A stretch of DNA of 64,000 nt from Sabellastarte sp. h YS-2021 (Eukaryota; Annelida; Polychaeta; Sabellida; Sabellidae): assembly GCA_964017235.1 (NCBI GenBank), contig OZ024927.1, forward strand, positions 56,301,293-56,365,292. Reading direction: 5' to 3'. The translations under genes were made by a program, and so were the position numbers. Shown in pieces: positions 11,521 through 24,290 of the stretch (positions within the stretch are counted from its first letter, which is position 1; each line of letters starts with the position of its first letter). Under the pieces are notes generated by a model that was not told the DNA's origin, ran no database searches, and was given only the letters and a program-made list of their open reading frames with translations.

Positions 11521-12240
11521 CTCTGAAACTCAAAACACAGTCAGCTGACACAGAGCCGTTTTCGGGCACTGATTGCATGTTTGTATAATAGCTATAAGTA
11601 AAAATACGTGTGTTGCTGAAAATAATGGACAATTTAATTAAGCAAAATAAGTAAACATCCAGATGAAAGTTTTTAAAATCCCTGATACTTTCCCCAAATA
11701 TATATCCACCAGTTTGGAATTTTGGTATAAATTATTGCAAGTAGGGTATCTACATGAATCATCAACTATAATGTACTCCTGACAGTCTTTAAGCTGGTTT
11801 AAATATTTTCATTCCCCAGGGCCTGCCCGTGATCTATGCTACAAATTGGTTATAATATAAAACTGATCCAACTTGATGAGGAAATTATGGCCTCATTTTG
11901 AAAGGTTACTTATTCAAGTACACATTAAGTACTGTAGCTAGAGAGCTGATACTTACATACAATAATCTACACAAAAAGTTGCAGACCTTGAGATGCTAAC
12001 TCAAAATGTTTATATGTTTACATGTTAAATTAATAAGCCGACATGTTGAGATAGTAACTCAATATAATGAGATAATCACTCAACATTTTGAGATTATAAG
12101 TGGACATGTTGAGAAAATAAGTCGACATGTTTAGATTCTAAATCACCATATTCAGAAAATAAGTTAACATCTTGAGTTGGGTAACTTGATATGTTGAGGT
12201 CCTAGATTACCAATTAAAAAAGCACTAATACTCTTCCATA
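11521..12240. other. Non-coding DNA with a short degenerate tandem repeat
   Basis: Between 12040 and 12210 a unit of roughly 20 bp recurs imperfectly ('gacatgttgaga-taataagtc', 'aacattttgagattataag'). Nothing else is recognisable. Confidence 0.5.
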
Positions 12241-12299
12241 GTTATAAATCTCCTGAGATAAAAATCTCTTTATCCTTTATCAATCATTTTAAAGCTTAA

Positions 12300-14720
12300 G
12301 GCAATGTATATGTTGTTAAACATTTATCAAATGAAAGGTATCAGTACCTCCTAGATGTTCATCTTAAAGCCGTCTATCTTGAAAAGGAAGTTCTTAATTG
12401 CTCTGATTTCAATTGTCATAATGAAAGCCACAGATCACATTTACAAAGTTACTATAAATGTATTATTGATGCCTGTATTACTGCAGCCAGTGTATTTTCA
12501 AAGAGTGTTAGTAAGTCTAGCAGAAGTTTAGTCCCTGGATGGTCTGAACTTGTAAATGATTATAAGAAAAAAGCTCTTATGTGGCACTCAATTTGTAAGA
12601 CAAATGGTTCACCTAGGTTTGGTCTCATTGCTGACATCACGCGTAAAACTAGAGCTGATTACCACAGAGCTGTTAAATTTGTTAAAGTAAATAGAGAAAT
12701 GTTAGTCGCCAATAAAATGGCTTATGATCTTAGTAGAAATATTACACAAAATTTCTGGGATGCAGTTAAAAAGGTTACTAAAAGTAAAATACTTTTTCCA
12801 AATAATGTTGACAGTTGTCGTAGTGAGGAAGCTATCAGTAATCTATTTGCGAATAAATACAGAAGTTTGTATAACAGTGTTTCATATAATGTAAATGACT
12901 GTAATAAATTGAAAACTGAGATTATTGATAATATAAAAGAGTTGTGTGTGCAAAAAATAAGTTTGGTGGTCTTCATAAATTTACTGTTGCTGATGTGAAA
13001 AATGCAATTTCTGGTATGAAAAGAAATAAAATTGATTCTGATGGGGAGTACAACTCTAACCATTTTATTTATGGTACACATAGATTGGTAGTATCTCTTA
13101 TGATTTTTTTCAATGGCATACTTGTACATGGATTCTCCCCTAGTAAATTTCTAAAGGCTATTGTGATTCCTATTCCTAAAAGTAAAAAGAAAAGTCTTAA
13201 TAACTCTGACAACTATCGTGGGATTGCTCTAGGGAACATTACTGGTAAGCTTATGGATATAACGTTAATGAATTGTAGTAAGAACATTTTCAAGACCTGT
13301 GATTTACAGTTTGGATTTAAAAAAGGCCATTCAACCATGCAATGTACTTTTGTTGTTAATGAAGTCATTCAGTATTACAGAAATAAAAACAGTGATGTGT
13401 ATGTTATGTTATTAGACGCTAGTAAAGCTTTTGACAAAGTCCATTATATGAAATTATTTAGTCTTCTATGTAAAAGGGGTTTGTGTCCTATGATATGTCG
13501 CCAACTGTTGTATGTGTACACCAATCAAACAATAAGTGTTAAATGGGGAAGTCAGCATTCTTGTAATGTTTCCATTTCTAATGGGGTTAAACAAGGAGGC
13601 ATACTATCTCCTGTCTTGTTCACAATCTATATTGATGTGTTGTTTACAATGTTGAAGGACAGTGGTCTTGGCTGCCATATTGGTACAAATTTCAGGGGTG
13701 CTGTAGGGTATGCTGATGATATTGCTCTCATAGCTCCTTCAGTTATGTCTTTAAAGAAAATGTTACACATATGTGATAGATTTGGTGGTTCTTATGATGT
13801 CACATTTAATGTCTCCAAGTATCGGCTTATTCATTATAGTAACTATAGGGATGAATTTAAAGGCATTAATCATAATGACTTTTTTATAAAGAAATCAGAT
13901 TTTGCTTGTCATTTGGGTAATGTAATAGGACCTAATCCTGATAAATTATATGATTTGGTCATAAATAAATTTATCACCAGTTTCAATGGGTTAAATGTAA
14001 TTTTCAGAAGAGCCTCTGTGAATGTGAAATATCATTTATTTAAGACATTTTGTATGAACCTGTATGTGGCAGTCTTTTCTGGGATCTCAGTAGTGAAAAA
14101 GTAACATCTTTTTATACTTTGTGGCGTAAATGTCTGAGGAAATTACTGGATCTTCCTTACACCACACATTCTAGATATATACCATTAATTGTGAATGATG
14201 TGCCTGTTGAGACCCAATTATTTAGAAGAGTCAATAACTTTATGTGTAACATGTCAGCTAGCACTAATTTGTGTGCAAAAATGTGTACTAAATTGGTTAT
14301 AAATGGTAGTTGTTCTAATATATCCAAAACTTTAAATCATATTATTTACCATACCAATGTATCAATGAAAGTAATGTGTAATACTAAATGTCAACTTTTA
14401 AAAGCAGTGAGAGATCACAATACAATTAATGAAGAATGTAGGAAATATTAAAGGTTTGTTAACTATGAGGGTCTTTAAAAATGGATTTACTGCTGGAGAA
14501 ATAAATGCCATGCTAAATTTTGTATGTACCACCTGAGACACTAATTCACTTGTCTATGTAGTTTATGCAACTCTCCTGTATATTTTTTATGTATCATTCT
14601 GTTTCTTTTTTTTTACCTGTATTACTATGTGTTTTTTTTTCATTTGTTCTTCTTTTTTGTAATTAACCAACATCTATCAACTTTGTGCTTTGTATGCACG
14701 AGAAATAAATAAACAACGTT
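12300..14720 (+). pseudogene. Non-LTR retrotransposon with RT domain, frameshifted
   Basis: A LINE ORF2 spread over three frames. 12579-12998 covers the linker ('DYKKKALMWHSICKTNG', 'RADYHRAVKF'). 12944-14104 covers the reverse transcriptase: 'DNYRGIALGNITGK' near residue 90, 'LLDASKAFDKVH' at 157-168, 'SNGVKQGGILSPVLF' near 212-226 and the catalytic 'GYADDIAL' with YADD at 256-259. 14050-14451 covers the thumb and C-terminal part. The catalytic Asp pair is intact, but two frameshifts and loss of the 5' endonuclease make the copy dead. Upstream of 12579 LINE-like residues continue with stops. The 3' end is probably the 'gagaaataaataaac' tail near 14700-14715. Clade is Jockey superfamily (CR1/L2/Crack-like); I cannot be more exact. 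Confidence 0.88.
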
Positions 14721-15530
14721 CAGAAAGCCCAAGTAACTTAAAAGAGACCTTTTGGTTTGATCAATCAGAGGGACCATTTTACTTCCCTTCATTATCTTGA
14801 TTATCTTATTGATGTTAAATCATACACACATAATTCTGTACATTCAAGCAGGAATATTAAGTAGGACGTAGGTGTACAATTGGTTATAGACATACATCAA
14901 ACAAAAGGCCTACGTAAGTATAGTTTCTCCTGTTTTCCTTTGCGAAACATCGCCTAAAAAGAGTTTACAATGAAGAAAATCCATCTACTGTCCTGTTTTT
15001 AGAGTTTATACCAGTCACCTTTAGAAAAAGATATATTTGCCATTATCTGCATTATAATGTTTTTTTCGATGTAGACATACTTCAATTATATTGTGGAGTC
15101 AATCCAAACAAATCTACAGAAAAAATAAAAGGGTTTATAAATGGCACCAGATAAACATTGTGTCACAAGAAATTATTTTAAAATAAACTATTTTGGGAGG
15201 GTCGGGGGGGGGGGGGGGGGGGGGGGTTATGATGTTCCCCAATGACATATTGGTGAGAGAGTGTCGCGTGTGGCTACAACACACAAGAAAGATACAGATA
15301 GATATAACTCAAAACTGTGTATGGAAACATCTACTGTAAGTTTTAGCAGTTGTATTATTGTTGTGTTGTAATTTTCTTCACATGTTTTGTGGGAGAATTC
15401 AATGGTCTAGTATTGTAAAATTTTGTTCTAGTTAAACTAATTGGCACTACTTCAAGAAATTCTGGAACTTATGGAAACTATTTTATAGGCAGAGGCTACA
15501 ATGACAGATCATAAGTACTTTCCACACCTG
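14721..15530. other. Unassigned DNA with a long G-run
   Basis: No gene is visible. An almost uninterrupted run of about 25 guanines occupies 15200-15227 (one C early in the tract). It could form a G-quadruplex and is prone to sequencing error. Confidence 0.6.
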
Positions 15531-15612
15531 TACATGAGGTGGATTCAAACCCACAATCATGGACCAAATGAAAAAAGTGACAGACCCATTAACCACTGAG
15601 CCAATAGAGGTA
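15440..15612 (-). mobile_element. tRNA-derived SINE
   Basis: On the minus strand an A-box-like TGGCTCAGTGGTT (15591-15603) is followed by a B-box GGTTTGAATCC (15541-15551), with about 40 nt between them. This is a tRNA-like RNA polymerase III promoter head. Cloverleaf pairing is poor and there is no CCA-ready 3' end. An unrelated body follows, so I call a SINE and not a tRNA gene. The 3' boundary is uncertain. Confidence 0.65.
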
Positions 15613-16150
15613 GGACCTTTGCCCATGATATTTAATCATTTTATATAATAAAGCTATTTGGTTTATCTAAATAGAAGTGACAAGATATACCCCTGTAACT
15701 GAATTCTCATAACTGATCTTACATGTCAGAATCTATAATAATAATAATATATCTCTTACAAAAAAAAGTGGATAGCAAGAAAATTATATGACCATTCTTG
15801 TCATAATGAAAAAAATCTATGAAAAATTGCATGCACACAAATTATGTATCTTTCTGTTCCCTGTAGCCAAACCATGACAAGAGCATGAAACTAATACAGA
15901 AAAAAGTTTATGCTTATGTAAACAATTCTTGACGATACGTTTCAGTACAAATAATGAAATGTCAAACTTTCAATTATTGGCAAATTGCATGTGGAAAATG
16001 TCTCAATATAAAAAACATAACGGAGGTACGTTGATGTGTATTTTAATACAAAAGTCAGTGTCAGGTTTTGTGTATAGTAGGTTGTTGTTAAGGTACACAG
16101 ACAATAACTTTAGTTAAAGTGGTGTTTCCATATTCCTGACTTAGTTCCCA
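15613..16150. other. Unassigned non-coding DNA
   Basis: AT-rich, with a short ATA/ATAATA run near 15733. No gene or repeat edge is supported. Confidence 0.4.
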
Positions 16151-16152
16151 AC

Positions 16153-16204
16153 CTTCCCAATTTTGCGGTCAGGATAGTATAGGGCTGAAAGCAAAATTGG
16201 GAAG
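16153..16204. repeat. Perfect 14-bp inverted repeat
   Basis: cttcccaattttgc (16153-16166) is exactly complementary to 16191-16204. A partial third copy of the motif (ttcccaa-tcacaaaatcagg) lies near 16270. It may be a small hairpin element. Confidence 0.6.
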
Positions 16205-16549
16205 TCAGGCAAAGTCAGCAATGATCAAACATGTTTAATATATATTTTTTCTTTGAAAAGTCAGCAACTTTGCTTCCCAACTCACAAAATCAGGATGGGT
16301 CCGGAATAAAGTAGTATTTGAGATATATTAAAGATTGGATAGGTCGGAATGCACTCAAAGAAAGTTCCAGCAAACCCCAACAGCCTCCAACATTTCTGGG
16401 TACGTCCTGCCATGACAGGGATTTCGACCTTAACCCTGGTCTAAGTGCGATGCACTGGAAAAGAGATCCAGGCCTCTAACTAGCATCAGAATTACAACTC
16501 CACAGAAGTGGAAACCTACGGAAGCTCTGGACTGCAAAACTTTTTTTTT

Positions 16550-18390
16550 CTTTTACTACCTTGAATATACCAGTTAGTTAACTATAATACACCAGTTAGT
16601 AACTGGAATATACGAGATAATAACTGGAATATACCAGTTACTAACTTGAACATACAAGTTAACTAACTTGAATGTACCAGTTAGCTAACTTGAAAATACA
16701 ACTTAGGTAACTGGAACATACCAGTTAACTATCTTGAATATACCAGTTAATAACTGGAATATACCAGTTAGTTACTTGAATATACAACTTACTGACTGGA
16801 ATATACAACTTACTAACTTGAATATTCTAGTTTACTAGCTTGAATATGAGTTAATTAACTTGAATATACAAGTTAGCTAACTTGAATCTACGAGTTAGTA
16901 ACTAGAATATACGAGTTAGCTAACTTGAATATTCAAGTTATTAACTCGTATATTCCAGTTATTAACTTGTATATTCCAGCTGAAGTTTTTCCCAAACAAA
17001 TTCAGCTGAAATTTTTCCCAAACAAATTCAGCTGAAATTTTTCCAAAAACAAAATACATAACACCATTCCCTAAAAAAATTAAACCAAAACACACAGAAC
17101 TACGGAAGCTCTGGACTGCCAAAGTTTTTTTTTTTTACTAACTTGAATATACGAGTTAGCTAACTGGAATATACGAGTTACTAACTGGAATATACGAGTT
17201 AGTAACAGGAATATACAAGTTACTAACTTGAAAATACCAGTTACCTAACTTGGATATACCAGTTAACTAACTTACATATATGAGTTAGCTAACTGGAATA
17301 TACGAGTTAGCTAACTGGAATATACGAGTTCTTAACTGGAATATACGAGTTAGTAACAGGAATATACAAGTTACTAACTTGAAAATACCAGTTACCTAAC
17401 TTGAATATACCAGTTAGCTAACTTGAATATACGAGTTAACTAACTGGAATATACGAGTTAGCTAACTGGAATATACGAGTTAACTAACTGGAATATACCA
17501 GTTACTAACTGGAATATACCAGTTAGTAACTGGAATAAACAAGTTACTAACTTGAATATACCAGTTAACTAACTTGAATATATGAGTTAGCTAAGTTGAA
17601 TATATGAGTTAACTAACTGGAATATATGAGTTAACTAACTGGAATATACGAGTTAGCTAACTGGAATATACAAGTTAATAACTGGAATATACGACTTAGT
17701 AACTAGAATAAACCAGTTAGCTAACTTGAATATACCAGTTAGCTAACTTGAATATACCAGTTAGTTAACTGGAATATACAAGTTAATAACTGGAATATAT
17801 GAGTTAGTAACTGGAATATACCTTTTAGTTAACTGGAATATATGAGTTAGCTAACTTGTATAATTCAACTTGAATATACAAGTTACTAACTTGAATATAC
17901 CAGTTAGCTAACTGAAAGATACAAATTACTAACTTGAATATATCAGTTAGCTAACTGAAATATACGAGTTACTGACTAGAATATATAGGAAGGTTACTGA
18001 AATATAAAAGTTACTAGATTGAATATACCAGTTGGCTTACTGAAGTAGATGAGCTAATAACTGGAATATGCAAGTTAGTAACTTGAATATACCAGGCTGT
18101 TAACTGGAATACATAAGTTCCTAATTTGAATAAACCAGTTAGTTAACTGAAACATGCAAGTTACTTACTTGAATATACCAGTGCTAACTGGAAAGGCAGG
18201 TTATTAACTGGAATATACGAATTACTAATTTGAATATACCAGTTACCTAATTTAAATACAGGAATTAACTAATCTGAATATACCAGTAAGCTAACTTAAA
18301 TATACAAGTTAGCTAACTGGAATATACCAGTTAGTTACTGGAATATACGAGATAGCTAACTAGAATCTATGAATAGGTAACTGGCATACA
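16550..18390. repeat. Palindromic 20-22 bp minisatellite
   Basis: About 85 tandem units of the type 'ggaatatacgagttagctaact', with variants cca/cga/caa before gtta and both 'ttgaa' and 'tggaa' starts. The core agttagctaact is its own reverse complement, so the whole array can fold on itself. Near 16975-17140 it is interrupted by three 29-bp copies of 'cccaaacaaattcagctgaa' and by a second copy of 'ctacggaagctctggactgc', which also precedes the array at 16517. That indicates a higher-order duplication. Confidence 0.92.
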
Positions 18391-18940
18391 CTTATTGTAT
18401 CCACCGGATACATCCGGTTACTAGATACTATGGTTTTCGCGGGGGTACGCCACCGACGCCACGGCAGTGTGTAGATGATTTCTCGTTACCCCTCTGCAGC
18501 CAAAAGTATTAGCAGTAGAGGCCTCAAATTTGCAGGATAGGTTCAATGGTACAAAAGCTTGCCTCCAAGTTTTTTTGGCCCTGTGTCCAAAAACAAGATG
18601 GCCACCACGGCCGTTTCATTCAAATTTTTAGGGACTTTTGCTGCCCCAGTATATCAAAGGGCATGCAATGTACACTTTCCAAATTTGCAGGATATGTTCA
18701 TCATGGTCAAAGCTTCTTTGGGAATTATTCTGGATATCTAGACAAAAACAAGATGGCCACCATGGGTGTTTCTTTGACCGTTTTTTAACAAAATACAAAA
18801 AGTGCAAATATCTCGAAAACCGTAAGAGATAGAGCGATTTCGAGTGATTTTTGACCCGCAGGGTAGTAGAAAAGTATTCTGTTGAAACATGAAAGTTTTC
18901 AATTTCACATGGTCAAGTTTCAGACCCATAGCTAATTACT

Positions 18941-20110
18941 CACCTACTCAAAATGAGTAAATGCGAATTATCTCTAAAAGTATTGCAGATAGCCAATTTT
19001 TCTCAAATAACTCATTCACCTACTATTGGGAGAGATTTCACTTGGTGAAGTTTCAGACCCGTAGCTAATTATTCACCTACTCAAAATGAGTAAATGCTAC
19101 TTATCTCTAAAAGTATTGTGGATAGCCAATTTTTCTCAAATAACTCACTCATCTACTTTTGGGAGAGCTTTCACTTGGTGAAGTTTCAGACCCGTAGCTA
19201 ATTATTCACCTACTCAAAATGAGTAAATGCGAATTATCTCTAAAAGTATTGCAGATAGCCAATTTTTCTCAAATAACTCCTTCACCTACTATTGGGAGAG
19301 CTTTCACTTGGTGAAGTTTCAGACCCGTAGCTAATTATTCACCTACTCAAAATGAGTAAATGCGAATTATCTCTAAAAGTATTGCAGATAGCCAATTTTT
19401 TTTCCAAATAACTCATTCACCTACTTTTGGAAGAGCTTTCACATGGTCAAGTTTCAGACCCATAGCTAATTACTCACCTACTCAAAATGAGTAAATGCGA
19501 ATTATCTCTAAAAGTATTGCAGATAGCCAATTTTTCTCAAATAACTCATTCACCTACTTTTGGGAGAGCTTTCACATGGTGAAGTTTCAGACCCGTAGCT
19601 AATTATTCGCCTACTCAAAATGAGTAAATGCTAATTATTTCTAAAAGTAATGCAGATAGCCAATTTTTTCAAATAACTCATTCACCTACTTTTGGAAGAG
19701 CTTTCACATGGTCAAGTTTCATACCCGTAGCTAATTACTCACCTACTCTAAATGAGTAAATGCGAATTATCTCTAAAAGTATTGCAGATAGCCAATTTTT
19801 CTCAAATAACTCATTCACCTACTTTTGGGAGAGCTTTCACTTGGTGAAGTTTCAGACCCGTAGCTAATTATTCACCTACTCAAAATGAGTAAAGGCTAAT
19901 TATTTCTAAAAGTATTGCAGATAGCCAATTTTTCTCAAATAACTCATTCACCTACTTTTGGAAGAGCTTTCACATGGTCAAGTTTCAGACCCGTAGCTAA
20001 TTACTCACCTACTCAACATAAGTAAATGCCTATTATCACTAAAAGTATTGCAGATAGCCAGCATTTCTCAAATAACTCATTCACCTACATTTTGGAGAGC
20101 TTTCACATGC
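18941..20110. repeat. 133-bp tandem satellite, about 9 copies
   Basis: Units starting 'cacctactcaaaatgagtaa' occur at 18941, 19074, 19207, 19340, 19475 and 19608, then continue to about 20110, so the period is 133 bp with small indels. Consensus elements are 'aaaagtattgcagatagcca', 'ataactcattcacctac' and 'tttcagacccgtagctaatt'. Copies are very similar, so homogenisation is recent. Confidence 0.93.
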
Positions 20111-20159
20111 TAAAGTTTTTTTATGAATTTTTTAAATAATTTTTAATGCATTAAAATTC

Positions 20160-20965
20160 ATGAAATCATGCACTAAATCAATTATAACTTGAAAAGTATT
20201 GCATTTAGAGCACTTTGTTAAAATATGTTATTCAGCTACTTTTTCCATAGCTACAACATGGTGAGTAACTTGGGTGTCTATCTCAATAGCTAAGTGAGTA
20301 ATAGCTACTTTTGGATTTTTCACTAACTTCCATCATGAGTAAAATCACTTGTAACTTGAAAACTATTGCATTTACAGAATTTTGTGCAAATATGTTATTC
20401 ATCTACTTTTGTACTTTTGGGTCAACTATAACATAATAAAATTTCAGACCTGTAGCTCATGGCATAGCTGAGTAATAGCTACTTTTAGGTTATCACTGTT
20501 GGGTAAATCACTTATAACTTGAAAACTGTTGCATTTAGATTATTTAGTTTCAATATGTTATTCACCTATTTTGAGGCAGCTATAACATAGTAAAATTCCA
20601 GACCTGTGGCTCATTGCATAGCTGAGTAATAGCTACTTTGAAGTTCTTACTCAACACTAAATCATTTATAACTTGAAAAGTATTGCATTTAGAGCATTTT
20701 GTTAAAATATGTTATTCACCTACTTTTTCCATAGCAACAACATGGTGAGTAACTTGGGTGTCTATATCAAAAGCTAAGTGAGTAATAGCTACTTTTGGAC
20801 TTTTCACTAACTTCCATCAGGAGTAAAATCACTTGTAACTTGAAAACTATTGCATTTAGAGAATTTTGTGCAAATATGTTATTCACCTACATTTGGTTCA
20901 GCTATAACATAGTAAAATTTCAGACCTCTAGCTCATGGCATAGCTGAGTAATAGCTACTTCTGCC
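20160..20965. repeat. Second array of 150-bp type units
   Basis: About five diverged units homologous to 10775-11520 (shared 'aacttgaaaa-tattgcattta', 'tatgttattcacctac', 'cagacctgtagctcat'). They follow directly after the 133-bp array. Confidence 0.85.
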
Positions 20966-21024
20966 TTTGCTGGTGGATACATTTTGCATCAGGCCACAGA
21001 TGCGTCCTTGGTCTAGTTACAAAC

Positions 21025-21415
21025 TTCACTATACCGGTTAACAGACTGGAATATGCTGATATACTATTTAGCTAACTGGAGTTAGTAGCTGGAATATACA
21101 AGTTAGTTACCAAAATATTCGAGTTAGTAACTGGAATATACAAGTTAATAACTCTAATATAACAATTAACTAACTTCAATTTATGAGTTTACTAGCTTGA
21201 ATATATTTGTTAGTTAACTTAAATATATGAGTAAGCTAAGTTGAATATTCTAGCTAGCTAACTGGAATAAACAAGTTAGCTAACTGGACTATACCAGGCA
21301 GCTAACTTGTATATTCCAGTTATTAACTCATTCATTCAAGTTAGTTCACTGGTATATTCAAGTAAGTTAGCTAGAATATTCCGGTTAGCTAACTGGTATT
21401 TTCCAGTTAGGTTAT
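21025..21415. repeat. Right-hand part of the 20-22 bp minisatellite
   Basis: Degenerate copies of the 16550-18390 unit ('agttagctaactgga', 'ggaatatacaagtta'). More diverged than the left part. Confidence 0.85.
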
Positions 21416-21419
21416 ACCT

Positions 21420-23755
21420 AAGTGGGGACTGGGAGGAAAATCTCTATCAACTATGTATGCAGTGAGGGATGCTCACCGATACATGTCCCTAGTGGGAATG
21501 GTGGAGGAGAAGAGGATGTCAGCCATGTACGCAGTGGGGGATGCTCACTGATTCAAGTTCTTAGTGGGGATGGAGGGAGGAGAGGAGGATCTCAACCATA
21601 TATGCAGTGGCAGATGCTCAGTGTCATATGTCCCCAGTGGGGGGAGGAGAGGAGGATCTGTGCCATATACACATTGAAGGATGCTAAGGGACACATGTCC
21701 CTAGTGAGAAGGGTGGAATAGAGGAGGATCTCAGCATTGTGCTCAGAGGGGGACATTCACTGACACATGTCCCAGTCGGGGATGGAGAGGAGAAGAGAAT
21801 CTGTGGCATGTATCCACTGTAGGATAGACACTGACACATGTTCCCAGTGGGGGTGGATGAGGAGAGGAGGATTTGTGCCATGTACGCAGTGGGGGATGCT
21901 GAGTGACACATGTCCCTAGTGGGGAATGGGGAAGGGTGGGAGGATTTCTGCCATGTATGCAATGGGGGACGCTCACTGACACCTGTCCCCAGTGGGGGAT
22001 GCCAGAGGAGAAGAGGATCTCTAGCATGTATGAAGTAGGGGAAGCTCAGTGTGACATGTTCCTGGTTAGGGAGAGGGAGGATCTCAGCCATGTATGTAGA
22101 GGTGGTTGTTTAGTCAGACATGTCTCTAGTGGGAAACAGGGATGAGAGGAGGATCTGTGCCATGTACACAGTGGGGGCCACTCAGTGACACATGTCCCCA
22201 GTAGGGGATTGGGGAGAAGAGGAGGATCTAAGCCATGTATGCAGAGGGGGACACTCAGTCAGACATGTCCCAAGTGGGAGATGGGGGAGGATAGGAAGAT
22301 CTCAGCTAGATACATAGTGGGAGACATTCAGTCAGACATGTCCCCAGTGGAAGTTGAAGGAGGAGAGGAGAATCTGGGCCATGTACACAGTGGGGAAACA
22401 CTCAGTGACACATGTCCCTAGTGGAGGATGGGAGAGGAGAGGAGGATCTTCGCAATGTACGCAGTTGGGGACGGTCATTGACACATGACCCCCGTGGGAG
22501 ATGGGGGAGGATAGGAAGATCTCAGCTAGATACATAGTGGGAGACATTCAGTCAGACATGTCCCCAGTGGAAGTTGAAGGAGGAGAGGAGAATCTGGGCC
22601 ATGTACACAGTGGGGAAACACTCAGTGACACATGTCCCTAGTGGAGGATGGGAGAGGAGAGGAGGATCTTCGCAATGTACGCAGTGGGGGACGGTCATTG
22701 ACACATGTCCCGAGTGGGGGATGGTGGAAGAGAGGAGGATCTCAGCCATGTACATAGTGGGGGATGCTCAGTGACACATGTCACCAGTGGGGGATGGGAG
22801 AGAAGAGGAGGATCTGTGCCATGTACGCAGTGGGGGACACTCACTGACACATGTTCCCAGTGGGGGATGGTGGAGGAGAGGAGGATCTCTGGCATGTACG
22901 CAGTGGGGGATGCCCAGTGACACATGTCCTCAGTGGGAGATGGTGGAGGAGAGGAGGATCTGTACCATGTACGCAGTGGGGGATGCTGAGTGACACATGT
23001 CCCCAGTGGGAGATGGTGGAGGAGAGGAGGATCTGTACCATGTATGCAGTGGGGGACACTCACTGACACATGTCCCCAGTGGGGGATGGTGGAGGAGAGG
23101 AGGATCTCTGGCATGTACGCAGTGGGGGATGCCCAGTGACACATGTCCCCAGTGGGAGATGGTGGAGGACAGGAGGATCTCTGGTATGTACGCAGTGCGG
23201 GACGGTCAGTGACACATGTCCCCAGTGGGAGATGGTGGAGGAGAGGAGGATCTGTACCATGTACGCAGTGGGGGACACTCACTGACACATGTCCCCAGTG
23301 GGATATGGTGGAGGAGAGGAGGATCTGTACCATGTACGCAGTGGGGGACGCCGAGTGACACATGTCCCCAGTGGGGGATGGTGGAGGAGAGGAGGATCTC
23401 TGGCATGTACGCAGTGGGGGATGCCCAGTGACACATGTCCCCAGTGGGGGATGGTGGAGGAGAGGAGCATCTCTGGCATGTACGCAGTGGGGGATGCCCA
23501 GTGACACATGTCCCCAGTGGGAGATGGTGGAGGAGAGGAGGATCTGTACCATGTACGCAGTGGAGGACACTCATTGACACATGTCCCCAGTGGGAGATGG
23601 TGGAGGAGAGGAGGATCTGTACCATGTACGCAGTGGGGGAGGCTGAGTGACACATGTCCCCAGTGGGATATGGTGGAGGAGAGGTGGATCTGTGCTATGT
23701 ACGCAGTGGGGGACACTCACTGACATATGTCCCCAGTGGGGGATGGGGGGGAGGA
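21420..23755. repeat. 73-bp minisatellite, about 32 copies
   Basis: The unit is roughly 'gggggatggtggaggagaggaggatct-tg-catgtacgcagtgggggac-ctcagtgacacatgtccccagt' (in pieces). The period is 73 bp, most regular between 22700 and 23740. Because 73 is not a multiple of three and the unit lacks stops, open frames of up to 291 codons appear in several frames of both strands. I treat them as artefacts. A three-unit block is duplicated (22278-22464 and 22498-22684, offset 220). Diverged copies lie at the left end and homogeneous ones at the right. Confidence 0.95.
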
Positions 23756-24290
23756 TAGGGTGACTAAATCTGTTACTATCTTTTCAGAATGATTAGTTTG
23801 TGTTCCATAATGTTATACTCGTATTGTGTGATAAACAAAAGCCAACATTTCAGTGATCTATTTTTTCTCTTCAAATAATGATTTCTCTTTGAGGCATCTC
23901 CCATTACGGACATAACCTGGTGGGGGACATCCCCCACTACGTACATACCATCCCCCATCGCACGCACTCACTTCAGCGCTGAGGATGCCCCTCGTTTCTG
24001 TTGTCACCAGTGACCTTGGTTTGTGCAACTGATCAAGGTCAAACCATCATGACACTCTGTAAACTGTCAGATTATCATGTTAGTAGCTTTTATAGGCTTG
24101 CCATTGTAATCTCTCAAGGTCTATGCTAATTTGTAAAGCATCACATGTATATGCTAGCAATGGTCTGTGTTAATAAATCGAAAGTATTACTGTCAATGTA
24201 AATTATTGTCTTACAAGATTTTAGTAGAATTAAATTATATATTAATCCCAAATTCTAGTGTTATTTCTTGCCTTGTGCCCAGGCGGAATG
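23756..24290. other. Unassigned DNA after the minisatellite
   Basis: Relict minisatellite words ('cccccactacgtacatacc') persist to about 23960. The rest shows no gene or repeat edge. Confidence 0.45.

Larger units (their letters stand above)
18391..21010. mobile_element. Putative non-autonomous element carrying a 133-bp satellite
   Basis: This block separates two parts of the 20-22 bp minisatellite (16550-18390 and 21025-21415) and is unrelated to it. Near the left edge 'attgtatccacc' (about 18395) and near the right edge 'ggtggatacat' (about 20973) are inverted, giving putative 11-13 bp terminal repeats. No transposase is encoded. Inside are two copies of an 'aacaagatggccacca' unit (18530-18780), the 133-bp array, then 150-bp units. 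Tandem-repeat-bearing MITE-like elements are known from marine invertebrates. Exact edges and target duplication are not resolved. Confidence 0.5.

Noticed and set aside
15541-15612. tRNA gene on the minus strand
   Set aside because: A and B boxes are present but stems do not pair well, and an unrelated body follows. Better explained as a SINE head.
22695-23570. 291-codon open frame on the minus strand
   Set aside because: It lies wholly in the 73-bp minisatellite. Equal-quality frames exist on both strands and the repeat length is not a multiple of three.
21420-23755. CRISPR-like array
   Set aside because: Units are contiguous and homologous along their whole length, with no unique spacers and no cas genes. 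The genome is animal.
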